Part shown: positions 32,906 to 41,214 of the stretch, piece after piece
Layout of the letters: the number at the start of each line of letters is the position of its first letter
How positions within the stretch are numbered: the first letter of the stretch is position 1
NCBI GenBank assembly: GCA_003158745.1
Contig: PMLC01000079.1
Span: 35,337-99,336 of the forward strand
Direction of reading: 5' to 3'
From: Acidobacteriota bacterium
Lineage (GTDB): Bacteria > Acidobacteriota > Thermoanaerobaculia > Thermoanaerobaculales > Thermoanaerobaculaceae
DNA: 64,000 nucleotides
The notes under the pieces: model-generated
The model's database searches: none
Told to the model about the DNA's origin: nothing
The model's input: the letters and a program-made list of their open reading frames with translations, nothing else
Made by a program: the position numbers and the translations under genes

Positions 32906-34287
32906 GCTTTGAGTATCTCCATCAACTCGGTCACCGATGCAAGCTTCTCGAGGTTCCAAACCGCGTCCTTCACGGCGGCTCTGCCCGCCTTGGTGAGCAC
33001 GGGCTCGGCCAGAGCGTCGAACTTTGCCTCGATCTCCGCGTCGGACAGCGGATTGCGCGGGTCGCCCTTCGGATAGTCGAGCTGCTTGTCGAATGTCCGC
33101 CCATCGGTGGTTGTCACCCTCACGATGACGCGCTGCAGCGCGGGGAAGAGCTTCTCGACCTCGGGGTCGGCCACCACCTTTACCTTGTGGAGCTGCTCGC
33201 GGATCACGGGATCCGTGATCTTGGCGTTGGTGAACTGGGCGGGGGTGACGTTGCGGTCCACGATGGCGGCGGCGATCACGTAGGGCAGCGAGTGGTCCGC
33301 AGTCTCCTTGCTGCGCGGGTCGTACTTCGAGGGGTCGGCGAGGATGTCCGCAGCCTTTCGCAGAGAACGGATGTGAACTTCCGCGACATCCGCCGGCTTG
33401 AGGTCGTTGCTCCTCACGATGTCGAGCACCGCAGAAATCGGCGCATGGGTGAGCGCCTCGGTCGGGAACGCCTTCATCCCGCACGTGGTGATCCGCCACG
33501 ACTGCCCGAGCCCGTCGGTGAGGATGTTGAGCTTCCACTCGGGACCGAAGCAGTGGACGAGCCCCTCCTTGCCGTCGATGACGTGCTCGGGACCCGTGTA
33601 CCCCTTCTCCGCAAGGAGCGCCGCGAACACGCCGGCCTGCGTCGCCATCGGGTCCACCGTGTTCTTCATCATGGTCAACTTGCCCGCGGTGACGGCGCCG
33701 AGGGTCGCGTGGTGGCTGGCCGCGATCCCGATGGCGTGCTGGATCTTCTCCCAGCTCAAATGCAGAAGACGCCCCGCGACGATCGGGGAGACGAAGGCCG
33801 TGAGCGTCGCGTGGTGCCAGCCGCGCTCGCGGATGCCGGGAAACGCCGCCTCGCACAGGCGCTGCTCGAACTCGTGGCCAATGCAGATTCCGACCATGAG
33901 CTCGCGGCCGCCGGTGCCCTCGCGCTCGCACGCCGCGATCGCGGCGGGGATGATGTCGGACGGGTGCGAGGGATCCTGCTTCCAGTAAATGTCGTTGTAG
34001 TCCATCACGCGCACCATGAGTGCGTTGAGGAGGGCAGCCGAGACGACGTCGAGCTTCCTGCCCGAGCCGATGATAGTAGCGGGTCCCTTGGCGCCGATCT
34101 CGTCGAAGACCTCCAGTGCGATCTTCACGTCGTGCTGGAGGTAGCCCCCGAGGGCGCATCCGATCGAGTCGAGCAGGTACCGCTTCGCCTCCCGGAGGGC
34201 ATCCGGCGAGATGTCCTCGAACTTCACGCTCGCGGCCCAGCGGGCCATCGTGGCCGTGATCTTCTCGTTGGCAGTGGTTGCGGTCAT
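32899..34287 (-). CDS. prpD: MmgE/PrpD family protein (2-methylcitrate dehydratase-like)
   Basis: 462 residues. Family members dehydrate 2-methylcitrate or decarboxylate cis-aconitate. Recognisable parts are the N-terminal helical domain (REAKRYLLDSIGCALGG), the conserved VMDYNDIYWKQDPSHPSDII (family D-[FY]-[DN]-D...HPS), GHEFEQRLCEA, HHATLGAVTAGKL and the C-terminal alpha/beta domain with DHSLPYVIAAAIVD. Pairing with an aconitase suggests the AcnD/PrpF-type or PrpD/AcnB step of the methylcitrate cycle. Methylcitrate synthase and lyase genes are not in the window, so the role is inferred. The stop codon lies in the repeat element A. Confidence 0.88.
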   Translation of the reverse strand: MTATTANEKITATMARWAASVKFEDISPDALREAKRYLLDSIGCALGGYLQHDVKIALEVFDEIGAKGPATIIGSGRKLDVVSAALLNALMVRVMDYNDIYWKQDPSHPSDIIPAAIAACEREGTGGRELMVGICIGHEFEQRLCEAAFPGIRERGWHHATLTAFVSPIVAGRLLHLSWEKIQHAIGIAASHHATLGAVTAGKLTMMKNTVDPMATQAGVFAALLAEKGYTGPEHVIDGKEGLVHCFGPEWKLNILTDGLGQSWRITTCGMKAFPTEALTHAPISAVLDIVRSNDLKPADVAEVHIRSLRKAADILADPSKYDPRSKETADHSLPYVIAAAIVDRNVTPAQFTNAKITDPVIREQLHKVKVVADPEVEKLFPALQRVIVRVTTTDGRTFDKQLDYPKGDPRNPLSDAEIEAKFDALAEPVLTKAGRAAVKDAVWNLEKLASVTELMEILKAS

Positions 34288-34366
34288 TCTTGCACCCTCG
34301 TGGGCGCCCAGGGTGTTCCAGAGCGGCGGGGAAGCGGACCCCGGTCCCCGGAACCCGGGCCCCTTT

Positions 34367-34909
34367 CTATTTGGCCATGTTCTTGAACGGCAGGAAACTC
34401 ATGAAATCGGCGTGGTGGACCACGCAGGCCTCGGTCGAGCGCTTGACGAGGTTCCCCTCGTCGGCGTGCGCGGCGATGATGTGGCAGACACGGTCCGGCA
34501 CGCCCGCCTCGATCGCCAGCGCTACACCGGTGAACGGGTGCCGCAGGTACGAACCGCGCTGGCTCTGGCGGGCCTTGCCGTCGACCTTCTCGTACTCGAG
34601 GAGCTTGCCGACGTCTGCAAGGATGGCGCCTGCGATGACGGTGTCCATGTCGACCGGGAGCGCGTGACCCATGAACTCATTCATCGACTCGGCGGCCAGC
34701 CGCGCGATGTGCACGACGCACCGCTTGTGCTCCATGAACGTCACCGGACAGTTTGGAACCAGCAGCGTGAACGGAATCTGCTGCAGGTCCTCCGGGGTCA
34801 GCAGTGAGAGCTGCAACGCCCGAATCCAGGTCGCGGTGACCCTCTCTCGAAGGACGTTGTCCTTGATCCATTCGAGCTCCGGCCAGAGTTTCTCGACGGC
34901 ATCGCGCAT
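34367..34909 (-). CDS. HD-domain-like protein with a substituted HD motif
   Basis: 180 residues starting at ATG 34909 after GGAGGGC. The helical core resembles an HD phosphohydrolase: HKRCVVHIARLAAE supplies the first His, then ILADVGKLLEYE stands where LLHDIGKL is expected, and RHPFTGVALAIEAG and HIIAAHADEGN follow the HD-GYP/HD pattern. The signature His is Ala while the Asp, Gly and Lys remain, so metal binding would be altered or lost. The gene is on the same strand upstream of prpD and aconitase and could be cotranscribed. Function unknown; a regulatory or nucleotide-binding role is conjecture. Confidence 0.7.
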   Translation of the reverse strand: MRDAVEKLWPELEWIKDNVLRERVTATWIRALQLSLLTPEDLQQIPFTLLVPNCPVTFMEHKRCVVHIARLAAESMNEFMGHALPVDMDTVIAGAILADVGKLLEYEKVDGKARQSQRGSYLRHPFTGVALAIEAGVPDRVCHIIAAHADEGNLVKRSTEACVVHHADFMSFLPFKNMAK

Positions 34910-35104
34910 GGCGGCGCCCTCCAGGAATGTGAAAAATACCACACCCGCAGTCCCTGGGCAGTCTTCACCAAGTCGCGCCGCCGAGCAGACGAAGTGGCCG
35001 GGAGCAGAGGCAAGAACATGACGATCAGGCTCTTGCTTAACTCTCGTTGGAAGTCCACCTGCTGCTCTTCCCGTGTAAAGGGACCGCACTGGGCGGCCGC
35101 GGAG

Positions 35105-35593
35105 TCACCCCTTCATTCTCTCTGTCTCCTCGCGGTTCGGCCCGTAGATCCCCGGGACCGTGAGGCCGGCTTGCCGCATCAGCACGGTCATCGCGCCGCG
35201 ATGGTGGATCTCGTGGAAGACAAGGGCCTGCAGGGTGAGCCCCCTCGGCCAGTGCTCGCCGTACATCTCGTCCTCGACCTGGAGGGTCTCGTCGGTCCAG
35301 TTCCGACTCACCTGCTCCAGGAGCGAGGCCGCCGACCGCACGTATGCCTCTCGAATGGCACTGGCGGAGCCGGGCGGTGGTGCGTGATGATCACCTCCGG
35401 CCACCACGAGCCCTGTCCAGGCCATCATCTCCGGAATCGAGGTGGCGAGGTGCCACGCAAGGTCACCCAAGGAGCGGTCGCGGGGTGTGACTCGCTGGGC
35501 GAGGGAAGCATCGGTGAGCGCCGCCAGGACGCGAGCGGTCGCATCGCTCTCGCTCTTCCAGATCTGGCTGAACTGCGCAATCGAGGTGAGCAT
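35105..35593 (-). CDS. DinB family protein
   Basis: 162 residues, a four-helix DinB-type fold. Likely metal ligands are His48 (GDLAWHLATS), His127 and His131 (FHEIHHRGAMTVLMRQAGL). The C-terminal motif HHRGAM...LRQ-like pattern and VPGIYGP tail are common in the family. Substrate unknown; thiol-transferase or stress functions are known for relatives. The ATG at 35593 has GGGAGGAAA upstream. It is divergent from the CocE hydrolase with an ~80-bp gap. Confidence 0.88.
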   Translation of the reverse strand: MLTSIAQFSQIWKSESDATARVLAALTDASLAQRVTPRDRSLGDLAWHLATSIPEMMAWTGLVVAGGDHHAPPPGSASAIREAYVRSAASLLEQVSRNWTDETLQVEDEMYGEHWPRGLTLQALVFHEIHHRGAMTVLMRQAGLTVPGIYGPNREETERMKG

Positions 35594-35673
35594 GGTTTCC
35601 TCCCGATACTCCTACTCTAGCTCCATCCCGAGGCGGTATCTGCCATCGGGTACCATGCCGTGAGGAGAGTGAC

Positions 35674-37341
35674 GTGTCCTTGCGACTATCTCTTCGCGGT
35701 TTCGCTGTGGCCGCCCTCGCGTCGGCAATTGCCGCGGGAGCCGCAGCGCAGACGTTCTCCGTGGCCGTGCCAGCTCCTGACGGCACGCTCCTCGCCACCG
35801 ACGTGTACTTTCCGATTGGCGCCGGCTTCGGGCCATGGCCGGTGATCCTCCAGCGCACACCATACGGAAAAGGCGAGAACACCGTCAGGGATGCATGCTA
35901 CCTCTTCAACCTCTGGGGGTATGCCTGCGTCGGCCAGGATGAACGCGGGCGCGGCAATTCGGGCGGGCAGTACACCGGCTACATCGACGAAGGGCCCGAC
36001 GGACGGGCAACGATCGAGTGGATCGCGCGGCAGTGGTGGTGCAACGGCAACATCGGCACGTTCGGGGCTTCGGCGCTGGGGATGACTCAGTACGCGCTGT
36101 CGCCGGGCGCCCCGCCCGCGCTCAAGTGCATGGTGCCGATCGTGGCCACCCCGGACTTCTACCATCACGCCGTGTATGAGGGTGGTGCGCTGCGATACGC
36201 CCTTGTGCACGGCTGGCTTGAAGACCAGAACGCCCTCGATCTGTTCGATCCGCTCAAGGCCCACCGCCTGTGGGACTCCTGGTGGGCGGCGTGGGCGGTG
36301 CTGCCGAACGTCGCCACCGTCAACGTGCCGACGTTGCACATCGGGGGATGGTACGACATCTTCCAGCAAGGGAGCCTCGACGCTTTCACCGAGTTCCAGC
36401 ACCATGGAGGACCCAACGCGGTCGGGAGGCAGAGGCTGGTGATCGGCCCTTGGACCCACTACGGCACGTTCCAAAACATGGCCGGCCAGTTCACCTATCC
36501 CCCCAATTCGATCTTCGTCGACGACATCTTCTCGGTCGTGCACGAGTGGTTCGATCTCTGCCTCAAGGGAGAGGCTTCTGGTGCCGAACGGTGGCCTATG
36601 GTTCAGGTCTACCTGATGGGCGCCGTGGGCGAGGAAGGCGCTCCTGGCAACACGTGGCTCGATCTTCCTGACTGGCCGCCCCTGACAAACCCGAAGTCCT
36701 TCTTCCTCGATCCATCCCGTGCCCTCACGGCGGTCGTGTCCGCGGCCGGCGAGCTGGGTTTGCTTGCCGACCCGGCCAACCCGGTGTCAACAATCGGCGG
36801 CCAGGAGCTCTCCAGTGAGGCCGGTCCCTACGACCAGCGAGAGATCGAGGCGCGGGCTGACGTACTGAGCTTCACCACGCCCGCGCTCGACGCGCCGCTG
36901 ACCGTGACCGGTCGGGTTCGATGCACGGTTTGGATCCGACCCGACACGCCGGACCTCGACCTCGCCGTACGTCTGACCGACGTGTACCCGGACGGGCGCT
37001 CCATGCTGGTCACCGACGGTATTCAACGCGCCCGAATGCGGTGCGGCGATGACCGCGAGTGTTTCCTAACACCTGGGGTCGCGACCGAGATCACCGTGGA
37101 CCTGTGGTCCACCGCGATGGTCTTCAACTCCGGACACGCGATCCGGATCGACGTTTCGGGCTCCAACGCTCTGCGTTTCGAGGTCAACCCCAACGACGGG
37201 GGTGACCTCAACAACCCCTCCGCGGGAGTGGTCGCACACCCGGCGCTGCTGCTGGGGCCGGACCACCCCTCGCGCCTCGAGCTGCCGGTCCCGAAAGCAA
37301 CGCACGTCCTCCGCCGGCGGCTGACTCTCAGCCATCCCTGA
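35674..37341 (+). CDS. Secreted CocE/NonD family hydrolase (X-Pro dipeptidyl-peptidase-like)
   Basis: 555 residues with a signal peptide (AVAALASAIAAGAAAQ). The alpha/beta-hydrolase domain has the nucleophile Ser133 in GTFGASALGMTQ, the early RTPYGKGEN strand-loop and DERGRGNSGG, all characteristic of CocE and X-prolyl dipeptidyl aminopeptidases. IGPWTHYGTF supplies the catalytic His. The C-terminal jelly-roll (VTGRVRCTVWIRPDTPDLDL; FNSGHAIRIDVSGSN) is the expected beta-sandwich. It probably cleaves acyl or proline-peptide bonds in the periplasm or outside. GTG 35674 is preceded by GAGGAG. It is transcribed alone. Confidence 0.92.
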   Translation: MSLRLSLRGFAVAALASAIAAGAAAQTFSVAVPAPDGTLLATDVYFPIGAGFGPWPVILQRTPYGKGENTVRDACYLFNLWGYACVGQDERGRGNSGGQYTGYIDEGPDGRATIEWIARQWWCNGNIGTFGASALGMTQYALSPGAPPALKCMVPIVATPDFYHHAVYEGGALRYALVHGWLEDQNALDLFDPLKAHRLWDSWWAAWAVLPNVATVNVPTLHIGGWYDIFQQGSLDAFTEFQHHGGPNAVGRQRLVIGPWTHYGTFQNMAGQFTYPPNSIFVDDIFSVVHEWFDLCLKGEASGAERWPMVQVYLMGAVGEEGAPGNTWLDLPDWPPLTNPKSFFLDPSRALTAVVSAAGELGLLADPANPVSTIGGQELSSEAGPYDQREIEARADVLSFTTPALDAPLTVTGRVRCTVWIRPDTPDLDLAVRLTDVYPDGRSMLVTDGIQRARMRCGDDRECFLTPGVATEITVDLWSTAMVFNSGHAIRIDVSGSNALRFEVNPNDGGDLNNPSAGVVAHPALLLGPDHPSRLELPVPKATHVLRRRLTLSHP

Positions 37342-37456
37342 GTGCGCGTACGGCGGCCGTGAAAACCCTTGAGCCGCTTGTTCGTATGACCAGTGCGGGC
37401 AATGTGTCCCTGGGCGGGAAGCGAGTCCCCTCGCGGCGCTCGGCTTGGGAGGACGA

Positions 37457-38815
37457 ATGAGACGCAACGTCCTGATTGCATGTGTGTTACTTACCGTTGT
37501 CGTGATCGCGGCGGCGGTCATGGCGCTGACGGCGAAGCGCCTGGAGTGGACCACCTCGTCGCCTGAAGCGCTCGCCGAGTTCCAGAAGGGGCTCGGAACC
37601 AGCGAGAAGTACTACGTCGCCGAGGCGCGCACGCACTTTGCAAGAGCCGCGGAACTGGATCCTAACTTCATCATGGCAAAGTACTTCTTGATGAGATCCA
37701 TCGATTCCCCGAGCAGCGATCCGGCTTCGACAAGACTGCTGAAGGCCATCGAGCAAGCCGACCTGGCGAAGCTCACCGACCGTGAGCGCTTCTTGCTCCA
37801 GTACGCCGGCGCAGGGCTGAAGAAGGACACCGCGGCAGCCGAGAGGATCCTGAGCGCGTACGCGGCGAAGAAGCCCGATGACCCATACGCCCTCGAGAGG
37901 CAGTCGGGCATCGCGACGGCCCGTCAGGACTGGCCCGAGGCGCACCGCCTGCTCATGCGCCTGGTCGAAATCGCCCCGAATCGGGTTTCGGCCTACAACG
38001 AACTTGGCTACCTGGAGATGGGACAGGGCCGGTTCGCCGACGCCCAGAAGATGTTCGAGACCTACCGGTACATAGCGCCGGATCAGGCCAACCCGCATGA
38101 CTCGCTCGGGGAGCTGTTCATCTTGCTGGGCCGCTACGACGAGGCAAGAAAGGAACTGGAAGAAGCGCTGCGCATCCGACCGGATTTCTGCGATTCGTAC
38201 GAGCACCTCGTGCGGCTCGCGCTCATGGACGGACGGGTGGACGAGGCCAAGCAGGCGCTCGCGCGAGCCGACAGCGCGAGCCCATGCGGTGATAAGTCGG
38301 CAATGTACAAGGGAATGCGGTGTCTGATCGCGGTCTGGCCGCCCCTCTTTGTGGGTGACTGGGAGGGGATGTGGAGGGCGCAGCAGGCCTCCTGCGGCGA
38401 CATGAAGCGCGGAGAAGACCCGCTGCAGATCTGGGTCGCGCTCCGAACGAATCGTAGTGCCGAGGCGGACGCCGTCGAAAAAGGCGCGCGCGAGAACCTC
38501 GCGATGATGTTGCCGAGCGAACCGGGGAGGCGCTACGTCGAAGCTTTCGTAGCGCACATCGAGGGCGCACGGTTGCTCGTCGGCGGGGAGCCCGCGAGGG
38601 CCGCAGAGCGCTTCCGCTTCGCCGACCAGTCGATGTCGTACCGTGGCCTCCCCTTGGGGATACTGAAGATCATCAACCGCGTCGTCTTGGCGCGAGCCCT
38701 GCAAGCGTCGGGTGCCAAGGAGGAAGCAGCGACCGTCCTCGCCGAGGCCCGAGCGGTCAACCCGAAGTTCGTCGATCGACTCAGCTTCATTGCGGTTCCT
38801 CCGGCTTCCAGCTGA
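37457..38815 (+). CDS. Membrane-anchored TPR protein
   Basis: 452 residues. An N-terminal hydrophobic helix (NVLIACVLLTVVVIAAAVMAL) anchors the protein; the remainder is tetratricopeptide-type helices, e.g. EARTHFARAAELDPNFIMAK, AYNELGYLEMGQGRFADAQK and DSLGELFILLGRYDEARKEL. The arrangement resembles the extracytoplasmic TPR part of adenylate-cyclase or kinase-linked proteins, but no catalytic domain is attached. I chose ATG 37457, 4 nt after GGGAGGA, over a TTG four codons earlier. Partner and role are unknown. Confidence 0.85.
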   Translation: MRRNVLIACVLLTVVVIAAAVMALTAKRLEWTTSSPEALAEFQKGLGTSEKYYVAEARTHFARAAELDPNFIMAKYFLMRSIDSPSSDPASTRLLKAIEQADLAKLTDRERFLLQYAGAGLKKDTAAAERILSAYAAKKPDDPYALERQSGIATARQDWPEAHRLLMRLVEIAPNRVSAYNELGYLEMGQGRFADAQKMFETYRYIAPDQANPHDSLGELFILLGRYDEARKELEEALRIRPDFCDSYEHLVRLALMDGRVDEAKQALARADSASPCGDKSAMYKGMRCLIAVWPPLFVGDWEGMWRAQQASCGDMKRGEDPLQIWVALRTNRSAEADAVEKGARENLAMMLPSEPGRRYVEAFVAHIEGARLLVGGEPARAAERFRFADQSMSYRGLPLGILKIINRVVLARALQASGAKEEAATVLAEARAVNPKFVDRLSFIAVPPASS

Positions 38816-38871
38816 GCCTTCTCAGGTTGACCGGTCGTCGGCAGGCCGGTTGAGCTGCGGTAACGGCCGCG

Positions 38872-39951
38872 TTACGGGAGGATGATCGCCGGCACGTACG
38901 TGGGGTCCCCGGTGATGTTGTCGATGACCGAGGCGTAGGCGAGGAACTTCGCGCCTCCCGTTGTGGTCTTCACCGAGACGTAGCCATCGTCGACCCTGTC
39001 CTGCGTGACCTTCTCAAAAGCCTTGTCGGTCTGGATGAACTCGAAGGGGAGCAGGTCGTAGCTGAGCGTGCCGAGGAACCCTCCGGCGCCGAGGTAGAAG
39101 TCGACCTCCACGGTGATCGGCGCCGGGCTCAAGTTCACGAGGCCGATGTTCGTGCGGTAGCCGGCGGCCAGCGAGGGGTCGTGCGAGAGACCGATGAGAC
39201 GAGCGTCCTGACCCCAGGCGATCGCCTCCGACCGGGGAATCGCTGGGACGAACTGGCCATACGTGCCCGAGGGGAGCTGGTTGTACGTCCGGCTGTTCAC
39301 GATTATCGTCCCTTTCATCGGGGTGACGCGCAGCGCTGCCGCGCCGTCCGACAAGCCGAACACGGTCGCCAGAACGTCGGTGTAGCGCACGGTCCGGCCC
39401 CAATCGAGGGTGAACTGGGCCTGGAACGCTGGACTCGAGTTGTCGGCGTCGCGGATCAACAAAGCGAGGACGTATGTGGCGTTCCCCGGGCCTGGGTTCT
39501 GGATCTCGAGGTCGGTTCTCCAGTTGACGTTATTGAACCCGACCTTGTGCGCTCCGGTGCCCACGAAGAGTTCGTTGTCGGCGGTGCCGGTGGTGACCGT
39601 GACCTGCACGCTGCCGGAGACGGCTGTACCGCCGGCGGTTCCGGTCGCGCTCACGAGGAAGACGCCGGCTCCGGCATACGTATGCGCGATCGAGGCGCAC
39701 CCCCCGAACAGCGTACACGCCATCGCGAAGTCGATCGATCCCGTTGTACCGTCACCGAATGAAAACGTCACCGAATCACCGGCTACGGTCACCTTGGGCG
39801 AGATCTGGAACGAAACTTCAACCCCGGCCGGAACGGGGTTGGCACTCGGGGTGATCGTCAGCGGACCGGCGGCGTCGGCGATCGGCACTCCGCCGAGGAG
39901 GGCAGCAGAAACGCACAGCACGGTGCTCATGACCATCGAGCGGCTCATCAC
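38872..39951 (-). CDS. Secreted protein with PKD domain and a C-terminal NWRTDLEIQNPG-type domain
   Basis: 359 residues with a signal peptide (cleavage near ADAA28). Residues ~30-120 form a PKD-like beta-sandwich: PAGVEVSFQISPKVTVAGD, VTFSFGDGTTGS, IAHTYAGAGVFLVSATGT. Residues ~125-359 begin NVNWRTDLEIQNPG and consist of repeated beta-strand units with Asn-Ile-Gly-Leu-Val-Asn; I know the type from proteins of Acidobacteriota-like genomes, but it has no assigned function. Likely a surface or secreted adhesion protein. A TATACT box lies ~50 nt upstream, and GGGAGGGAGG precedes the ATG. Converges on the TPR gene. Confidence 0.78.
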   Translation of the reverse strand: MMSRSMVMSTVLCVSAALLGGVPIADAAGPLTITPSANPVPAGVEVSFQISPKVTVAGDSVTFSFGDGTTGSIDFAMACTLFGGCASIAHTYAGAGVFLVSATGTAGGTAVSGSVQVTVTTGTADNELFVGTGAHKVGFNNVNWRTDLEIQNPGPGNATYVLALLIRDADNSSPAFQAQFTLDWGRTVRYTDVLATVFGLSDGAAALRVTPMKGTIIVNSRTYNQLPSGTYGQFVPAIPRSEAIAWGQDARLIGLSHDPSLAAGYRTNIGLVNLSPAPITVEVDFYLGAGGFLGTLSYDLLPFEFIQTDKAFEKVTQDRVDDGYVSVKTTTGGAKFLAYASVIDNITGDPTYVPAIILP

Positions 39952-40004
39952 GAACCTCCCTCCCGCGCCCCTTTCTGAGGGTCTGCGGAATGCCTCTCGT
40001 CTGC

Positions 40005-40010
40005 AGTATA
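40005..40010 (-). promoter_or_regulatory. -10 box (TATACT) of the PKD protein gene
   Basis: TATACT on the minus strand, about 53 nt before the ATG at 39951. A TTGCTG hexamer lies upstream with a short (15-bp) spacer. Confidence 0.35.
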
Positions 40011-40236
40011 AGGACAGGTCGCCATCAGCAAGACTCCGGCATCAATCTGAGGGCGCCCCCTGTGATCCAGGTTACAAAGCGAGTCTCACCGACTTGGCCG
40101 GCGCGCCGCCGGGAAGACCGTGGTCCGAGCCCCGTGGTCCTAAAAGGGCAACGCTGGTGTGAACCCGGTATCCTGATAGCAGGTCTCTGGACCGACGGTG
40201 CGCCGGGCGCGCACACGCTGCCAAGAGGGGACAACG

Positions 40237-41214
40237 ATGAAACTCCATCCCGTGGCTCCTTCGGATCCTCTCCCGAACCCGTCGTCGGCGGGCGGGGTAG
40301 CCGCCCGCTGCGTCGGTCTCGTCAAGCAATATGAGGACGTTGTGGCTCTGGCAGGCGTGGATCTTGCTGTCCGTCGGGGCGAGTGCTTCGGTCTGCTTGG
40401 GCCCAACGGTGCAGGGAAGACCACAACGGTGGAGATCCTCGAGGGTCTGACCCGACCGGACGAAGGTATCGTGGAGGTGCTCGGCACCCGTTGGGGGAGC
40501 GGGTCGGAGCATGCGCTGCGCGAGCGTCTGGGTGTGCAGCTCCAGGAGACGCAACTCGGCGAGAAACTCACGGTCGAGGAGACACTGCGGCTCTTTGCGA
40601 GCTTCTTCGCACGGTCCCGACCGCTGGGCGAGATCATCGCAACGGTCGAACTGGAGGAGAAACGGCACGCGTGGGTCGGCAAGCTGTCGGGTGGCCAGAA
40701 GCAGAGGCTCGCTCTGGCGTGTGCGCTGGTCAGCGATCCGGATTTGCTCTTTCTGGACGAGCCGACGACAGGGCTCGACCCCCAGGCACGCCTCAAGGTC
40801 TGGGAGGTTGTGGAACGGTTCCGGTCGCGTGGCGGTACGGTCCTCCTGACGACCCACTACATGGAGGAAGCGGCGCGGCTCTGTGACCGCGTCGCGATCA
40901 TGGACCACGGGAAGATCCTGGCGCTCGACCGGCCTGCGGCCCTAGTGGCGTCGCTCGGGGCCGAGCAGATCGTGGAGTTTCGAGTGCGTCCGGATTTGTC
41001 GCCCGAGGTTATGACCGGCCTGGTCGGAGTGAGTAGCGTCGTTCGCACCGAGGGCACCTGGAAGCTAAGCGTGCGCCGGATCGGAGAGGCGCTCCCGGCG
41101 CTCCTCGCAGAGATCGAACGGCAGGAGGTCGTTCTCGAAAGCCTCGCCACACATCAGGCCACGCTGGAAGACGTCTTTGTGAGCATGACGGGGAGGGCGC
41201 TGCGCGATGAGTAG
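40237..41214 (+). CDS. ABC transporter ATP-binding protein (ABC-2 type exporter)
   Basis: 325 residues. Walker A GLLGPNGAGKTTTVEILEGL, Q-loop (LQETQLGEKLTVEE), signature KLSGGQKQRLALACAL, Walker B DLLFLDEPTTGLDP and the H-loop LLTTHYMEEA are intact. A ~90-residue C-terminal extension, typical of DrrA/CcmA/NatA-like export ATPases, follows. ATG 40237 is chosen because AGAGGGG lies 7 nt upstream. It overlaps the permease by 8 bp, so the pair is one operon. Substrate unknown; relatives export drugs, lipids or polysaccharides. Confidence 0.94.
   Translation: MKLHPVAPSDPLPNPSSAGGVAARCVGLVKQYEDVVALAGVDLAVRRGECFGLLGPNGAGKTTTVEILEGLTRPDEGIVEVLGTRWGSGSEHALRERLGVQLQETQLGEKLTVEETLRLFASFFARSRPLGEIIATVELEEKRHAWVGKLSGGQKQRLALACALVSDPDLLFLDEPTTGLDPQARLKVWEVVERFRSRGGTVLLTTHYMEEAARLCDRVAIMDHGKILALDRPAALVASLGAEQIVEFRVRPDLSPEVMTGLVGVSSVVRTEGTWKLSVRRIGEALPALLAEIERQEVVLESLATHQATLEDVFVSMTGRALRDE

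Noticed and set aside
40072..40908. 278-residue minus-strand frame over the ABC ATPase
   Set aside because: It overlaps all conserved ATPase motifs and has no domain of its own.
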